From positions 19,943 to 83,942 of the forward strand of contig JACGCK010000195.1 of the NCBI GenBank assembly GCA_014925825.1: a DNA stretch of 64,000 bases, in the 5' to 3' direction. Positions 34,591 to 47,678 of this stretch are shown piece after piece (the first letter of the stretch is position 1; each line of letters opens with the position of its first letter). A program made the position numbers and the translations under genes. The DNA is from Pholiota molesta (lineage: Eukaryota > Basidiomycota > Agaricomycetes > Agaricales > Strophariaceae). The notes beneath the pieces are model-generated. The model did not search any database. It saw only the letters and a list, made by a program, of their open reading frames with translations, and had not been told where the DNA came from.

Positions 34591-35514
34591 TCATAGCATA
34601 GGTTTCTCCAGCGGCAAATGCTGCTTCGCAAATACCACACCCACAATCTTCTCCGCAATCACCTGGCTCTCCTCTACATCCAAGCTCCTCCGACACCCAC
34701 AGCAGCCCACGGTTTGGCGATACAGGTCTCTGGCTGCAGCGACTTTCGTGAAGTTTCGTATCCCCAGGCTCATGGTCATAGGCAGCGTGAGCGGCTCGGA
34801 CCGCTGACAGAGAGCGGCGAAGGAGGGCAGCAGAACGTCGGAGTCGAGGTGGAATTCTTCCCAGATCGCGATCCGGCGGATGGGGTCCATTGGGTGTTCC
34901 AGGAGCTGGAGCATGGCGGTATTCCGGATGCGGTCCATCTGAAAATTGTTGGCGAGTTTGAGTATGGAGAGCAGATCATGGATGGTGGGAGGTTTCTTTG
35001 GGGATTGGGGCTCGCTGTTGTTGATCAGTAACATTGCCCAAAATCAATAAGGGAAATACACACGATGGATATAGCATTGGGAGAAGCCGCACGAAACTGG
35101 CCTGTGATACCTCGTATAATACGAGGGGTCGTCTATCGTTATATCCAATGATGGGTAAACTTCCTGTCTGTATGGGCGGAACGATATTCCGGAAGACGGG
35201 TGAATGTTCGTGAAGAGTAGAGAGTTTGAGCCGGAAGAGCGTGTTTTCTACCTGGAAGAAAGGTTAGCATTTCAACCTATAAAGCTCAATGGAAGAAAGC
35301 TCACTTGAATCACTATATTCCCGTCGTGCATATACCACCGCTTGTGTCGTTTGATTCTCGTAGATTCAGAAGGACTCTTCTTTCCACTGGTGGGGCTTGA
35401 AATAGAAGCCTTGGGTGACTGCGCATCTGAAACTACAACCTCGCCAAGGCCTGATTCTATCATAGGCGATAGATCCAACTTCATAGGCGGCGAGGATTGA
35501 ACAAGAGCAGCCAT
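34591..35514 (-). CDS. BTB/POZ domain protein (copy 3)
   Basis: Predicted 273 aa. Exons 35514-35305, 35251-35064 and 35014-34591 sum to 274 codons, with introns of 53 and 49 nt. A Ser/Lys-rich N-terminal stretch precedes the BTB core: KRHKRWYMHDGNIVIQ, then VENTLFRLKLSTLHEHSPVF, then SFVRLLPMLYPS. The helical continuation is PPTIHDLLSILKLANNFQMDRIR. It ends in a Cys-containing tail (CCGCRRSL...) and stops at 34591. The domain order matches the two other BTB proteins in the window, but the interval between BTB and helical region is shorter. Protein-interaction adaptor by inference. Confidence 0.8.
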
Positions 35515-36576
35515 TTCACGGATGAGAGGAATTCGTGAGGATAACACGAAGTGGGGAGAAAGAAAGACGGACGAGCCACCCAACCACTCAGGACTCGGGA
35601 AACAAGAGCCCGCTGAGGGTTTAAGAAAACGTGGGGTGGGGCAGGTATGAAGGAGCCTGATGAGTGGTTGGTGGTAAAGCAAGCAAGTGAAACATGACAA
35701 AGGAACATCGCCAACAAGTTCGTCGTCAGGTTGACCGCTCAGTCCAGAACAGGTCCAGAATAAGCACATTATTCGTTTACAGTAACGGGTAGCAATATGT
35801 CGTTGTGAGACAGGCTGCGGTGACTATCCATGTTCGGGATGCAGATTAGGAGGCAGACGGTCACCTGAAGCAGTCAACGATGCAATAAGTAGTGTATCCG
35901 TCGAGGAGTCTATTAGCGATATGTATGGCCTTGGGTATCAATGAGAGTCATTCTTCAAAGCAAGAGTGTCCGGAGTAAGCTGTAGTCAAGTCGTTCATGG
36001 TCGTCTATATGCGGTCGTTAGCTCTCGTTAGCTGCGCGACGCCGGGCGCAGCTGAGACAAACTGGAAATATACATTTTCGCACGGTCTGCTCTTGCTCTT
36101 CAACCTGATCATTCTCATCGTTGTGTATCTCTCATTTCAAGCGCTGGAAGGATTGTGCACTCGTTCTACTGGCCGACTTGGACAATATAAATGAACAAAC
36201 TGCTCCCACAAACCTTCAACATCCCCTGGCTTGTCTAGCCGTCGAGTAAAAGGATGTCACGTGGCCAATATACCGTCAACAACTGAGGAGCGCCTCCCAG
36301 AATACTCTCTAAAGCCGTACTATTTTTCTCGGTTTGCTGGGGCGGTGACTGGTCCGCAAACTTCACCATGCGAATCTGTGAACGTCGACATCTGATTGAG
36401 AAACATTCTGACATCACAAGTGCGGCCTATCTTTAGCTGTCCACCAAATATCCTCCCAAGGGAGCGCGTCCGGACCGTCGCATGTACTAGCTTCGTCAAA
36501 TGGCGGTCCGATTTTGTTATTCTGCGGATATAAAATGTGGTTGAGGATCCGAAATGAAGACAAGGACGTTCGGAAA
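35515..36576. other. Intergenic, divergent promoters
   Basis: About 1.06 kb between the BTB gene and the exo-polygalacturonase gene. A 65-codon plus-strand frame near 36000 contains a hydrophobic segment but nothing else to support a gene. Confidence 0.45.
36529..36535 (+). promoter_or_regulatory. TATA box of the exo-polygalacturonase gene
   Basis: TATAAAA 48 bases before the start codon at 36577, in the expected orientation. Confidence 0.5.
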
Positions 36577-38503
36577 ATGCGCCTGCTTACGACTTCGTTT
36601 GGGCTCGTAACCTTCTGCTTGACATCTGTCGCGGCCAATGGACCGTCTTTCTTACCTTTCTTCAGGCCACCCTTCAAATTCCCAAAACAACCAGCAAAGG
36701 ACGACGCGTGTACTCTGACCGCTAGTGGTGGCGATGATGCGCCCCACTTCTTGAAGGCCGTGCATGATTGTGCTACCGTTACGATCCCAGCAAAATCCAC
36801 TTTGAGTATTCAAACGAGGATGAACATGACTGGTCTTCGTAACAAACACATTGTATGTCGTTCGGTTTCGTGAGTTTTGGAGCTATCGACTGACTTTGGT
36901 ATCTCCCAGAACCTTGAAGGAACGCTCAAGTTCACAGATAATATTCCTTACTGGAGCGGAGTGCGTTGGTTCTTGCTAATCTCTGATTGTCGAACTGAAC
37001 GCCCGCTTTTCAGAATGGATTTTTTATTCCGTTCCAAACACAGATCACTTTTTGGCTTCTAGGTGGAGAGAACATTCTCTTTGATGGAGGAGGAACATTG
37101 GATGGCTCCGGACAGGTACGTTCATATGATTTAAATACCATCTATCTTCTTGCTAAACTTTCTGTTAGTTGTGGTGGGATACATTGTCAGTCTCTATCGA
37201 CGCCTTCAATCGCAGAGTTTATAAGACTCATCTTTTGAAAATAGTGCATCCAACGCGTCTCTTTTGCGTCCAATCACTCTTACCGTATTCCAAGCCGAAA
37301 ATGTCTTGATCGAAAATATCCATATGATCAACAGTCCAGAATGGCATAATCTCGTACGCAATTATGTAAAAACCCTTTTCCTATCCTAGGTGATTTATAC
37401 GCAACGATCTAGGTCAACGAAGGCAAAAATGTTGTTTACAACAACATCAATATCCATGCCGTCTCCAATTCCACCCATGGCGCCGCCAATACGGACGGTT
37501 GGAACGTTTACAGAAGCGATACTGTTCAGATATTGAATTCAGTGATTGTCAACGGTGACGATTGCGTCGCCTTCAAGCCCAGTGAGTGGTAGATAGAAAT
37601 CGCTCCGTCCACCTCTTCTGATCATCCGTTGAAATCATTAGATGCAACCAATGTTCTTGTCGAGAATCTCAATTGCACCGGGTCACAGTAAGTACTCTTA
37701 CGATCTGTATTCTTATATACTCATCGCTCATTCGTCTGTAGCGGAATATCTGTTGGGTATGCAAATTTTTCCTGATACATTGCTTCCTCCTACATTGCTC
37801 ATTGATCTTCAAAATAAATAGTTCTTTGGGCCAATTTCCTGGAATTTTTGACATCGTAGAGAATGTTCTTGCGAAGTAAGTGTCTGAGTATATCTCGGAC
37901 ACGATGGGCACTAATCATCCCCTAGAAATGTAGAAATGACCAACGCACAAAACGGCGCCAGAATTAAGGCTTGGGCTGGTCCAAATGTCGGGAGTGGAAT
38001 TGTCAAGAACATCACCTTCCAAAACTTCTTCGAGACTGCAGTGGGCAATCCACTCATCATTGACCAGGTACGGTGTTATGTTTCTTTGAAATATCATCTT
38101 CGTATCTCATTCTACTTTTTAGTGTTACATGACAAATGCTACAGCATGTGCCCAATTCCCCTCGAATACGCTAATTCAAGATATTTGGTTCAACAAGTAA
38201 AGCATCACTTCACTCTTCATTTATGACATTTTGTTGATCTGATTTGCCGTAGTATTACTGGAACTGGGACGAGCTCTGTCGTAGCATCTTTATCATGCTC
38301 GCCAGACGGCCGTTGCTCTGATATCAACGTCAATGATATCAGCCTTTCGTGAGCATGATTCAAATGATTTGAATATCTGCATTTCATTTAATGACTAAAT
38401 TCCTTCTACCAGATTCCCCAAGGGCAATGCAACTTTCTCATGCCAAAATGTGAATGTTACCGGCGACGCTGCGTCGCTGTTCCCAACCTGCACTATCACA
38501 TAA
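36577..38503 (+). CDS. Exo-polygalacturonase, GH28, secreted
   Basis: Hydrolyses terminal galacturonic acid from pectin outside the cell. Start ATG 36577 gives signal peptide MRLLTTSFGLVTFCLTSVAA. The gene has about a dozen short introns. Spliced, the beta-helix reads LWWDTFASNASLLRPITL, then the catalytic motifs in order: NTDGWN (first Asp), NGDDCVAFK (two Asp, the acid/base pair), GSHGISVGSLG (His, with an intron after GSH) and RIKAWAG (Arg-Ile-Lys). These are the four GH28 signatures. The longer spacing and GISVGSLGQFPG context suggest exo rather than endo activity. Stop at 38501. Numerous N-glycosylation sequons (NAS, NST, NCT, NIT) fit a secreted protein. Confidence 0.92.
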
Positions 38504-38652
38504 CTTACTACAGACGGCTTTGATAATACATGGAACAGAATGCGACTCTCTGCTCTAGTTTGTAAAACATAAAGCTGTGTTTTTCTTTCTTTCATGTGCA
38601 TATAGCCACCTTCCGTGAAAAAGAAACAAGAATGAATGCTCGCCCACATCTT

Positions 38653-39415
38653 CTAGTATCCCCACGAATTCATGGTGCCCGATGGCGCTTGAACAGCGTT
38701 GTATTGAACTGCGGTCACCGGAGGAGGCCCGGGAGCGTACGTTGGACCACTCAATAATTCGTCATCTGGATCAAGGCACCATTTCATGAGGCAGGGCTCT
38801 GTCAAAGCCATCAGCGTCGAGGCAGAAATGGGGCGGATGATCATTGTAGGCTGTGTCATCGCGCTTTGCCGGTCGTATATGCTGGTATTGGACGGATCGT
38901 CTGCTCGGTTGAGCATGGCGAGGCGAAGGTCGTGCCATTGGAATAATTGCCTCGGTTGTGTGTTTGCGAACTCCATATCCGCCACTTTATCGGCTGGTGT
39001 CTCAGCATGATCTGCATCGTTCTGTAGGTTCTCAAAATCCGTGTGAGGACCTGCACATCCAGTTTGTCAGTCTTTAAATACAGAATATATGCTAATGGGA
39101 TATCGACGTACTGTCACCTCCCGTCGATAATATAGACCGAAGAGCATCTTTACTCCGCGCAGCATAGGACAAAGGCACGGGCGCGGTAATTGCCAGCGCG
39201 CCAGGATCGTTCTCCTTGTTTGACGCCGCGTAGTCTGGGTGGTGGGGCGAAAGCGATTCCTGGGCTGGGTACGCGAATGCTAGTGAAGAAGCCAGACTTG
39301 CATTGGACGGGCCTAGCGTCTGAGTTTCTTCGCCCGGTTGCTGTAGATGAGATATATGCGCATTTGAATATTCTAGGGCAGAGAATGCGCCCGACTGAGT
39401 TGCTCCTTGATCCAT
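38653..39415 (-). CDS. Uncharacterised two-exon protein (233 aa)
   Basis: Exon 1 39415-39112 and exon 2 39050-38653 are joined by a GTACGT..GCAG intron and sum to 234 codons. Exon 1 is Ser/Ala/Gln-rich. Exon 2 opens SPHTDFENLQNDADHAETP and contains QLFQWHDLRLAMLNR and a Pro/Gly-rich tail ending MNSWGY. No domain recognised; composition suggests a disordered, possibly nuclear, regulator but this is not demonstrable. Confidence 0.6.
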
Positions 39416-40190
39416 TCAGCTTGTGTCGATATTCGTAAGTAACCGTTTTATCGACCAATTGAGCGGAGAAAGTGATTGGCGAGTTCTTCTTTCTCGAGAA
39501 CGGGGTGAAGGAAACCCTGTTCAGCGAATGTTCGATGTCTCTAGCGGTGTTCGAGATCGTTCTGTATTGACACAAAGAAGGTTGCAAGCAGTACTAAGTT
39601 AGTGCGTTGCTAAAAATAGATAACTTCATTAGTCCTGTATAGCATTCTATCTGCGCCGCCGGGTCATTCTAAGTATTGTGAAAGATCGTCAGGAAGCAAA
39701 ATGAATCTCTCCAATCGAGCCGCCAACATGGAGGTACGATTTCAACGGAGAGGAGATCCGAGAAGCTACATATATGACGTGAATCATGTGGGCGACTATC
39801 TTCTAGCGGGCGTATAGTACGGGCGTCTATGTATTCACGTCATCAGGAAGATCCAGCCATAATGGTGACTTGAGTTCGTTGAGAATAGTCAGAAACAAGG
39901 TTCGGAGCTTCATGTTCAGATATGGTTTAGAATAGAAGTATCAAGGTTTTCTTGATCTGTGAAACAGCTCAAACAGGCATTTTCAAAAGGATTCATCTTG
40001 CAGGGCTGAATTCAAGTAGAATTTCCAGAATTTCCGGTTGCTCCATAATATTGTCCTGTTGAAGGTAATTAGTTGAACTATCAACAACCGAAGAGAAAAG
40101 ATAATATACCATAAAATGTCTATTCCACCGTTCGATAACAATAATAAACACGGATATCACTCAACAGCACAATGCAGCGGGTATAGTTAA
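39416..40190. other. Intergenic
   Basis: About 775 bp with no gene supported; includes the promoter of the minus-strand 233-aa gene and the 3' flank of the p115 gene. Confidence 0.45.
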
Positions 40191-43100
40191 TCATTCCTCG
40201 TCCTCATCCTCATCGTCGTCGTCATCTGCTTCATCTTCGGAGACTTCCAATCCCACTTCCTTCATTCGGGCCTTGTCTTTTCGCCGTTTGCTTGTGACTT
40301 CATCCAGTAAGACGAGGAGGTCTTCTTGTTCCTTTTCCACGTCCTTTCGCGTATTTTCAGAGGTGGCTACTTCCAATTTCAAAGCTGCAACTTCTTTTTC
40401 AAGGTCGGAAACCTAAATCGAAGGAAATGCTCATAAGCAAATGTAACAATTTCACGCATATAAACGTACTTTGTTGTCAGATGAAGCTGCGACTTTGAAG
40501 CGCTTCTGCAGAGCGTCGATCTCTTCGGCTTGCTGTCGGATAACCTCTCGGAGAGACGCAACGAGCATGGCAGTTTCTGCACTCTGTCCATTTGACGAGG
40601 AGAGCTGATCAGGATCGGTGGAAAATCCACGTTGAACAGTATCTGAAGATGAATTAGAGGCAATAATGCGTCAGATAGAACGATGTTCACGTACAATAAT
40701 TAGATTTCCAGAAGTCGACAAAAGCCCAATCAAACCATATTTCAGCCTCCTCGGAGGCTGCAGCTTTAACGGAAGGCGGCAATGCTGAGCTGGGGATTGG
40801 AAGCACGATCGAATCGGGCCCGACGGCCTTGAAGCGCTCGTCTTCCCGGAATCGTGCCATTTGTCCAATCAGTGTGTCGACACTCAGCCGACCAATAATT
40901 GGGTGAATAGTTGACCTGTAAAATAAAATATTATCACTATTCGCACACACTGCGCCATGTGGATCTTACCTTGTTATTTCGCCAGGCTCACGATTGTATT
41001 CATAGCAAAGGCCGAGAAGGAAGGCGCACAAGCCTGGGACTAGCGAATCCACCTCTGAAGTTTGATTGATGGGTTCGACCAACTGGCGGCGAGACGGTAG
41101 TCAACAACTGACCCGTACAATCAACGTATGAGACTTTACTCACAACACCAAGTCCCCCAGCGTCGAGGAAATCCTTGACTGACTTCGGATCCTCCCATAG
41201 CCATTGAGAAAGAAGGCATAGGTAGCCAATCACATATCTGTCCCACTCCCTTGCTTCTCTGTCCGAATTATTGCTCCGCGAGCGAGACAGCAAAGCTAAA
41301 GACAAGTTCTCCGTCAGGATCTGCAGCAGCGTCTGTCGTTCGTCCTCGTCCTCGGGTTCTACTGCGACAGGTTCCGGAGGAGCACCATCAGCGGGAACAA
41401 AGAAGTTCAACTGGCCCCCCGGAGCTGTGGGCGTAGGTCCAGGAACAATTAAGCGGGCGGCTGCTTTGGCCCGTGGCGATCCGCGTAGGAGGTGCGCAAA
41501 CATCAGAGTGGCTATGTGTGTCGAGATGACATCTGCTGGATCCAGGACCGAAGCGGTGTTAGGCGGGGCCGAGAGTGCGTGCAGGAGAGGAGTCGATCGC
41601 GATGCCTGCGGCTCATCTGGTGGTAATCAAGCATCAAAGGCAGTTCTACACCGCACGCAAAGTAACACTCACCAGAATCCTCCAGGGGAAGCATCGCCTG
41701 AATAATTGCCTGGCGGATTTCGTCCTTACGGACAAAGTTCTAGAAATGAATGAATGAATGATGTTAAGGGAATTTCTGTCGGCGTATGTGGAAGAGGCCC
41801 ACCTCGAACACCGCTGCAGCTGCGCTTCTCAGCTCAAGGCTTTCTTTGGTGCGTTTTCCAGCATCCAGACCATTATATTCTCCATGAATGGCTAGTTCGA
41901 CGAGAGCATCAAGAGCAGAGGCTAGCTCTAAGCGATCCCATTCCTCTCCGTTTGTTTCCGGTACTGGGACATATGGGGTCAAGGATATTTCTGAGAATGG
42001 GAAGTTGATATTGGTAGGAAGAAGACGAAGGGCCTGATTATACATGGTTACTGAAGGCGCTCGGAAATGGAATGAAAACTTACTTGAGTTTTGACCGGTG
42101 TGGGCGCATTGGATGCCAGTGCCATTTCGATAAGACATCTTGTGAAAGGGACATTTTCCGAAACCTAAAATGCCCTTAATCGAAGTCAACTGAGGGCGTG
42201 GATCTTTGCTCACACCGTGCCCTTTGGCTCCAATGAGCATTCCCATTATTCCAATAATCAAAGATGTATTTCTCTGTTTCTGGTCATCCCAAAATTGGAG
42301 AGCAAACTCTTGCGGTGCGGTTGTTTGAACGTCTAGCGTCACAGGGAATTGGAGGAGAGCGCATAGAACTGGTGGCAGGGATGTTTCTTTGAAATAGCTC
42401 TATTTAAAATGTCAGTGTCATACAACTAACTCAATAGCAAAGACGTACTTGATTCGAGCTGTTGAACCGCAATAATCCATCCACGCAAGTAAGAGCTCCT
42501 TGAGCCACGAGTCCGCCATCCACGCCTCCTTCTTGCGTTACAGTGTTGAAGAGCTTTTCGAATGCCCCTTCGAAGGCCAACACTTTTTGGATATCAGGAC
42601 TTTGAGATATAAGAGCTTGGACCATAGTAATAGCCTCTGATTTAAAACATCGACAAGGATTCGGAACGTGATGAGCTAGATTCGTTTACTCGCAGATGAG
42701 TTGCAACTCACCGTTTCGAATGATTTCTCGCTTGTCCTCCAACACCGCAATAATACTCCCCGGTCCAGCAGGCGCCGTCAGAAAATAACTTTGGATTGCT
42801 TGTCGTCGATTGTGCAGTAGCGTCGTGAGCAACTGAAGCGTTGCGAAACGGGTATAGAAATTGGTATCTCCGAGTAGTGCGAATAGTGTATGAGTAGTCT
42901 TGTCCGATGCCACTAAGATGTCGGTATGCTTGAACCCAAGCTCATGGCTTCCTGGGGTCGCGTCTTCTGTCTGACATAGAATATCTAACGTTTCCAAAAT
43001 GGCTTTCCCCATATCCGCGTCGACTTCTGCGTCATTGTAAAGAGACTCTAGCAGGCCCGATAGCGCTCTTTCGCCGACTTCTTGCTTGCAGTCGCGCACA

Positions 43101-43252
43101 AGCCCTTTGAGAGCGAGCACAGCTGCTCGTCGATCTGCTAGAAGGGTAGCAGGAGAAAGACGATCGCTCAGCCTTCCAATGGTATCTGTGGGTGTTTGGG
43201 GCGCTCCTGTAGGCCCGCGCAGAGCAACGTAGGTTTGCGAGAAGAATTCCAT
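40191..43252 (-). CDS. USO1: General vesicular transport factor p115/Uso1
   Basis: Tether that captures COPII/COPI vesicles at the Golgi with Rab1/Ypt1. Start MEFFSQTYVALRGPTGAPQTP at 43252. The N-terminal armadillo-like head includes DRRAAVLALKGLVRDCKQEVG, GLLESLYNDAEVDADMGKAILETLDIL, FATLQLLTTLLHNRR and SYFKETSLPPVLCALLQFP. A later head segment reads ELASALDALVELAIHGEYNGLDAG. Exons are separated by about ten short introns. The coiled coil is short, about 110 residues (AMLVASLREVIRQQAEEIDALQ... to ARMKEV), and ends in the acidic tail SEDEADDDDDEDEDEE typical of the family. Homologues in animals and budding yeast carry much longer coiled coils. Functionally linked to the ERD2 gene elsewhere in the window. 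Confidence 0.93.
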
Positions 43253-45594
43253 TTGGAGTTTGATATAAAGCTAGCTTTCGATATCAAGGGAAGCCTCCTG
43301 GGATTGGGGGAGTACGCCAATGGTCGGCGGGAAGTCGGAAGTCCAGCGACCCATCCAGCCGCAGCGAGTTGTCGTATGAGGGGTAAATGCCACGTGCTTC
43401 CACGTGAGACGCGCCTCGGGCCGCCTTCGCGGTCAGTCGCGACTCGGACATCCGACACGCGTCTTTCCTGTTCCACCACAATCTATCAGGAGTCCTAGTC
43501 AATTGGGAGTCAATATTTAATATTCAATGCGCACAGACTCAGAAAACTCTCTGGCACAAAATTACAACTTTCATGCTTGCATAGGGAGCACAAGTTGGCT
43601 TCCGCTCATCTGACGGAGCCTTCAAGGCTCGCTTTCCTTCTGGTCCGCGACTCCGCGTAGTCCATTGACGATACTACGCGACTACGGTCCACATATACTT
43701 TTGATTGTCTTCGTGGTCTCTCACTACCGACTTGTTCCATAGTAAGAAGAACCCAAAACATAGTATGTGTGAGGTATTATCACCATCTATGTGGCAATGC
43801 AATATGTTTCATGCTGACCTGCGACCTCAGGCCTCATCAACCATACACATGAAAAATGAATGGTCTCGGAATCTGTCAGTCGCCCTTTATCTACGCCTAA
43901 TCAGCCACTAATGCTATTTTTTTTTTCTCGACGCCAGATAAGTAGTCGCGGAGAGACGACATCAATTATACCCGACTCCCTTCCACTTTGGTGAGATTAT
44001 GCTAATACGTAGGACCTTTTGCGTACATTCCTAGTTCTCCCTTTTGTGCCAGCATGCACACTAACCCGACTCCTTTGAACAGCGGCGATTTCAATCCATC
44101 GTGAGGCCTGTCTTTATTTCAAGATATCTCGACTTGGGAATAATCATTCTGTTGTACTTTTAACGGGCCCAGGTCACCGAAAAGGTATGGACCCACTTTT
44201 CAACGGAGAGATAGATCATATACTCCGGTAGGTAATTATCATACCGCCAAGGTTGGTCACCATCTTCATGTTCCCTAGACTTATTTGTTACACCGCACAC
44301 TTACAGCTTACCACCAAATGGAAAGGACCAAATGGAAAGGAGATACTTCTGCATCTGTCGACCAACAGTCAGTTTTGACCCTGGATGCTATGGGCGTAGG
44401 TGAGCATGCGCCTCGCGTTATCTACGGACTATTGGCACTTATCTCAATTCCGAACAGCGCTCTTTGAGTCTTGACCACCGGTTGTGAACACTTGACAGTG
44501 GTATGACGAGTTAGGAAACTCCTACCCAACTTTAGGGTAAGATTCCTAGGTTCTACATATCTATCTTCACTCACTGATCGGCCATGGATCAGTATCGAAG
44601 CTTTTGGCAACTTGTCTGAGGGAAATATGATTAAACAAGCGCTGGTCCCTTATAATGATCTCCCGAAATTCAACGTTTCGTACATGAGAAACCAGGTGCC
44701 AACCCGTAGGTCACGGCAGCCGAAACAAGCATATTTTTGTTGGACACAGGTTGCGAAAGATATGATTGATCCAATTGAATCATCTAAAGCATCTACGGAC
44801 GAAGGCAAGTGCTTATTGGGCAAGTCATTCGAAAATCTTTTCATTGCGCAGATCATCTAAATTTCACTCGTAGCTAAGAGGCCACTGCCACCACATTATT
44901 AATTTCGCCTTGTCTTCAGAAATGATGATGTTTTTGAGCGTTGGCTAGCTGAGAAACTTGACTGGCGGGTGGTATGAAAATCTGTGAGCTGCCTTTCGTT
45001 CGCTACATGAGTAACTATGACTCATGCAAGCCACTATCATATTTTAGGCTTTCTTTTTCCGGAGGAGTACGGTCAGCGTGTTAGAAAACAACAAGTTGCA
45101 TTGCTCCAATTTTTCCTCTGTTCAGATCTTGCATTGACATTGGCTGGCGCTTCGCAGTTTCGGAACTTCAACCGTTTGTAGCGGAGTGAGTTCACAATTG
45201 GAGTTTATCTTCACACCAGAAGCCCACATTGTACGAAAAGAAGCATGTTTGCTCATGGCTTCAACTCTCTTCAACTATGGAGGGACAAATTGAGATAGGA
45301 AATCAACTCCCAATTGTTGGTGAAGATAGCGCAAAGATAGCCCCATAAGATGGTTTTGAAAATGTATAGAGCGACGGGTCTATGTGTTGACTAAAAAATT
45401 ACACAGCTTTGTATGATTTAAATCTGATTCCAAGTTTTTACACCTTATGTAGTATTGGCAAACATTAATACGACAGATACACTAAATCCAAGTTATACAT
45501 ACATACATTTCTTTAGAGAGGAAATGAACGGCAAAAAAATTGATACACGAATATTTCTCACCAAGACCTAGAGATCACCATGGACCGCACAGGT
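43253..45594. other. Gene-poor segment between p115 and the aminotransferase
   Basis: About 2.3 kb. No supported gene; short frames around 44285-44860 have scattered stops and no recognisable family, and may be the remains of a decayed gene. Confidence 0.45.
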
Positions 45595-47678
45595 TTACAA
45601 AGCCTGACCGATTTGTGGAGTTCGCGACTGTATCCACTGGTCCCACATAGCGTGTCGCGATTGTTCATGGCCAATGGACGACGCGAATTTGATCACCCGC
45701 CATACATCCTGGAAGTTGCTAGCGAGTCCAAGGCTAATTCTGACAACTCCTAGCTCTCTGCCCATCTTCTCTTCGAAGTCGCATAAGGTTACGCCTGGAT
45801 AGAGGTGTCGCATTTCTTCCTCGATGCCCAAAATAGCCGCCGCACCACCGGGATTGCACATGCAACCGGTCCGCAGTGATATATTTTGAACAGAGGCAGC
45901 ATATTCGATGAACGAATTTGGTATTAGCTCTCCTGAAGCCTGTATTTGGATGTCAGATTGAAGGCTCGTGTTTTGAGAGGCAGTATGGAAGGCGACATAC
46001 GTCGAAAAATAGCAGCGCCAAAATAGAACCAGTGTCGGCCTGTTCGCCGACGGAACGGAGTCTTCGGGTGGGTATTCGGGACAGGATCTGTACTACAGGT
46101 CGGCCAGAGGTATCATGACGAAGTTGTGACAAAGACGATATTAGATGCATGAGAAGCGATGAAAGTCGAAGGGGAAGGAATGGCAAATATGCGGATAGAA
46201 AGCGTAGTCCATTAGTAATCGCTGGTAGTTGAACATAGTTGATAGTCCCATCCTAAGTTTGATAAGCATGTGAATGTACGGAATCGATAAAAAAAAATCT
46301 CACTTCGAATTGTTCGTGAGGAAGCTTCGCTCTTGTAACGATGTTTCCTGGAACTTGTACTACATCGACAGTTCCTCCAGCAAACCATGGTCGTTTCAGT
46401 TGCGCCAGAAACGATTTTTTGACAATCAGAGCACCGACACCCGTTGGATATCCGAACATTTTGTAGAAAGAGATGGCCATGGCATCGATCGGGTATTCTG
46501 ATATGTGAACCACAGAAGTTGCCGCGAGAGCCGCTGCATCCACCATAGTGAAGTAACCAAGCGAGGAAGCATATTCAGTGATCGACAGAGAAGCCTTGCT
46601 GTTAGAGATATTCGATTGGCCAGTCAAAACGTATAGACTTGGGGCGAGGTCTTTCGAATGAGGTCGATTCCTTAGAAGTATGTTCTAATTTGAGAAGATG
46701 AGCGTCTAGAATGTCAGAATCATGTCAACAAAATACCTTGGCCATCTGAGTGTCAAAGCCGCCTCGAGAAGTAGAGGGTACGTAAATTGTTCGTGCGCCT
46801 TTGAATGTTGCATATTCTCGGATGCCATGGACCTGTTCTCGTGGCTTGAGTTAAAGCGACAAATGAAATCAGAATACAACTCACGCTGTTATGCGAATCG
46901 GCTCCGATGATAAGATTACTGCCACTAGCAAACGGAAATGATTCCGCGACCAGTTTAAGAGCACCGCTTGCATTGGGGGTAAAAATAACCGTGTATTCCG
47001 ATGACGCCCGGAAATGCGTTAGGACAGCCATGCGCGCTTCATCTGCACACTTCAGTGATAGCTTTGAACTAGGAATTAATCGGTAAGATTTGAAGTCCGA
47101 ACGAGCGCATATATTCATTCACCTGTTGCTGACCGAATGGGTATTACCCAAAATACTGTGCTTGAGGAAATCAGTGTGGACTTTTACGAGACTTTCCGGG
47201 TAGATAGCGCCGCCCATATAATCGACATAGGTTTCGCCAGCGCGCTCCAGTCGTGAGTAATCAGTTCGACGTAAAGTGTCTAATATCCAGGTCAACTGGT
47301 ATTCTGCCAAGCCAAATGAGATCCCGAAGCAACTCTGAATCCAGGGAAACACTTACCTGGGTATTGTCTGACAAAGCTCGCCAATGCTGCGTCTTCGTCG
47401 CTTTCAACGTTCGATGGAGTGGGATTATAGGCGAGAGGATAAATAGCAGATGGCGGTCGGTGGTGATGATCGACAATGATGAGCTTCTCGTTGGATGTCT
47501 TTGACGTTGCGTGAGATGGCGTGAGGCTATCACTCGATTCGACGAAGGTACATCCAAGGCCCATCCGCGAGAGAATCGCCGAACGCTTTCGTTCGAACGG
47601 ACGTCGTTTAGGAGAGTCGGGCAGTGATATAGGCGGCGGACTGGGTGGAAGCGGGTACGACGAATGTGAGTTGCCCAT
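45595..47678 (-). CDS. PLP-dependent class V aminotransferase, molybdenum-cofactor sulfurase-like
   Basis: NifS-like domain of the molybdenum cofactor sulfurase type, which takes sulfur from cysteine. Start MGNSHSSYPLPPSPPP at 47678, with a basic, Pro-rich leader. Core motifs: ERAGETYVDYMGGAIYPESLV, LGNTHSVSNR, the PLP lysine in SFYKMFGYPTGVGALIVKK, GGTVDVVQ, and the conserved cysteine region SLRTGCMCNPGGAA. About nine introns; a clear one separates YP (47380s) from EYQLTWI. The reading frame ends GQAL-stop. No C-terminal MOSC domain is visible after the aminotransferase fold, unlike full MOCOS enzymes. Its substrate could be cofactor or another sulfur acceptor; this cannot be decided by sequence. 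Confidence 0.88.

Noticed and set aside
35998..36194. 65-codon plus-strand frame with a hydrophobic segment
   Set aside because: Too short and without signal, splice or family support.
43705..44860. Short frames between p115 and the class V aminotransferase
   Set aside because: Scattered stops and no recognised family. A decayed gene is possible but cannot be supported.
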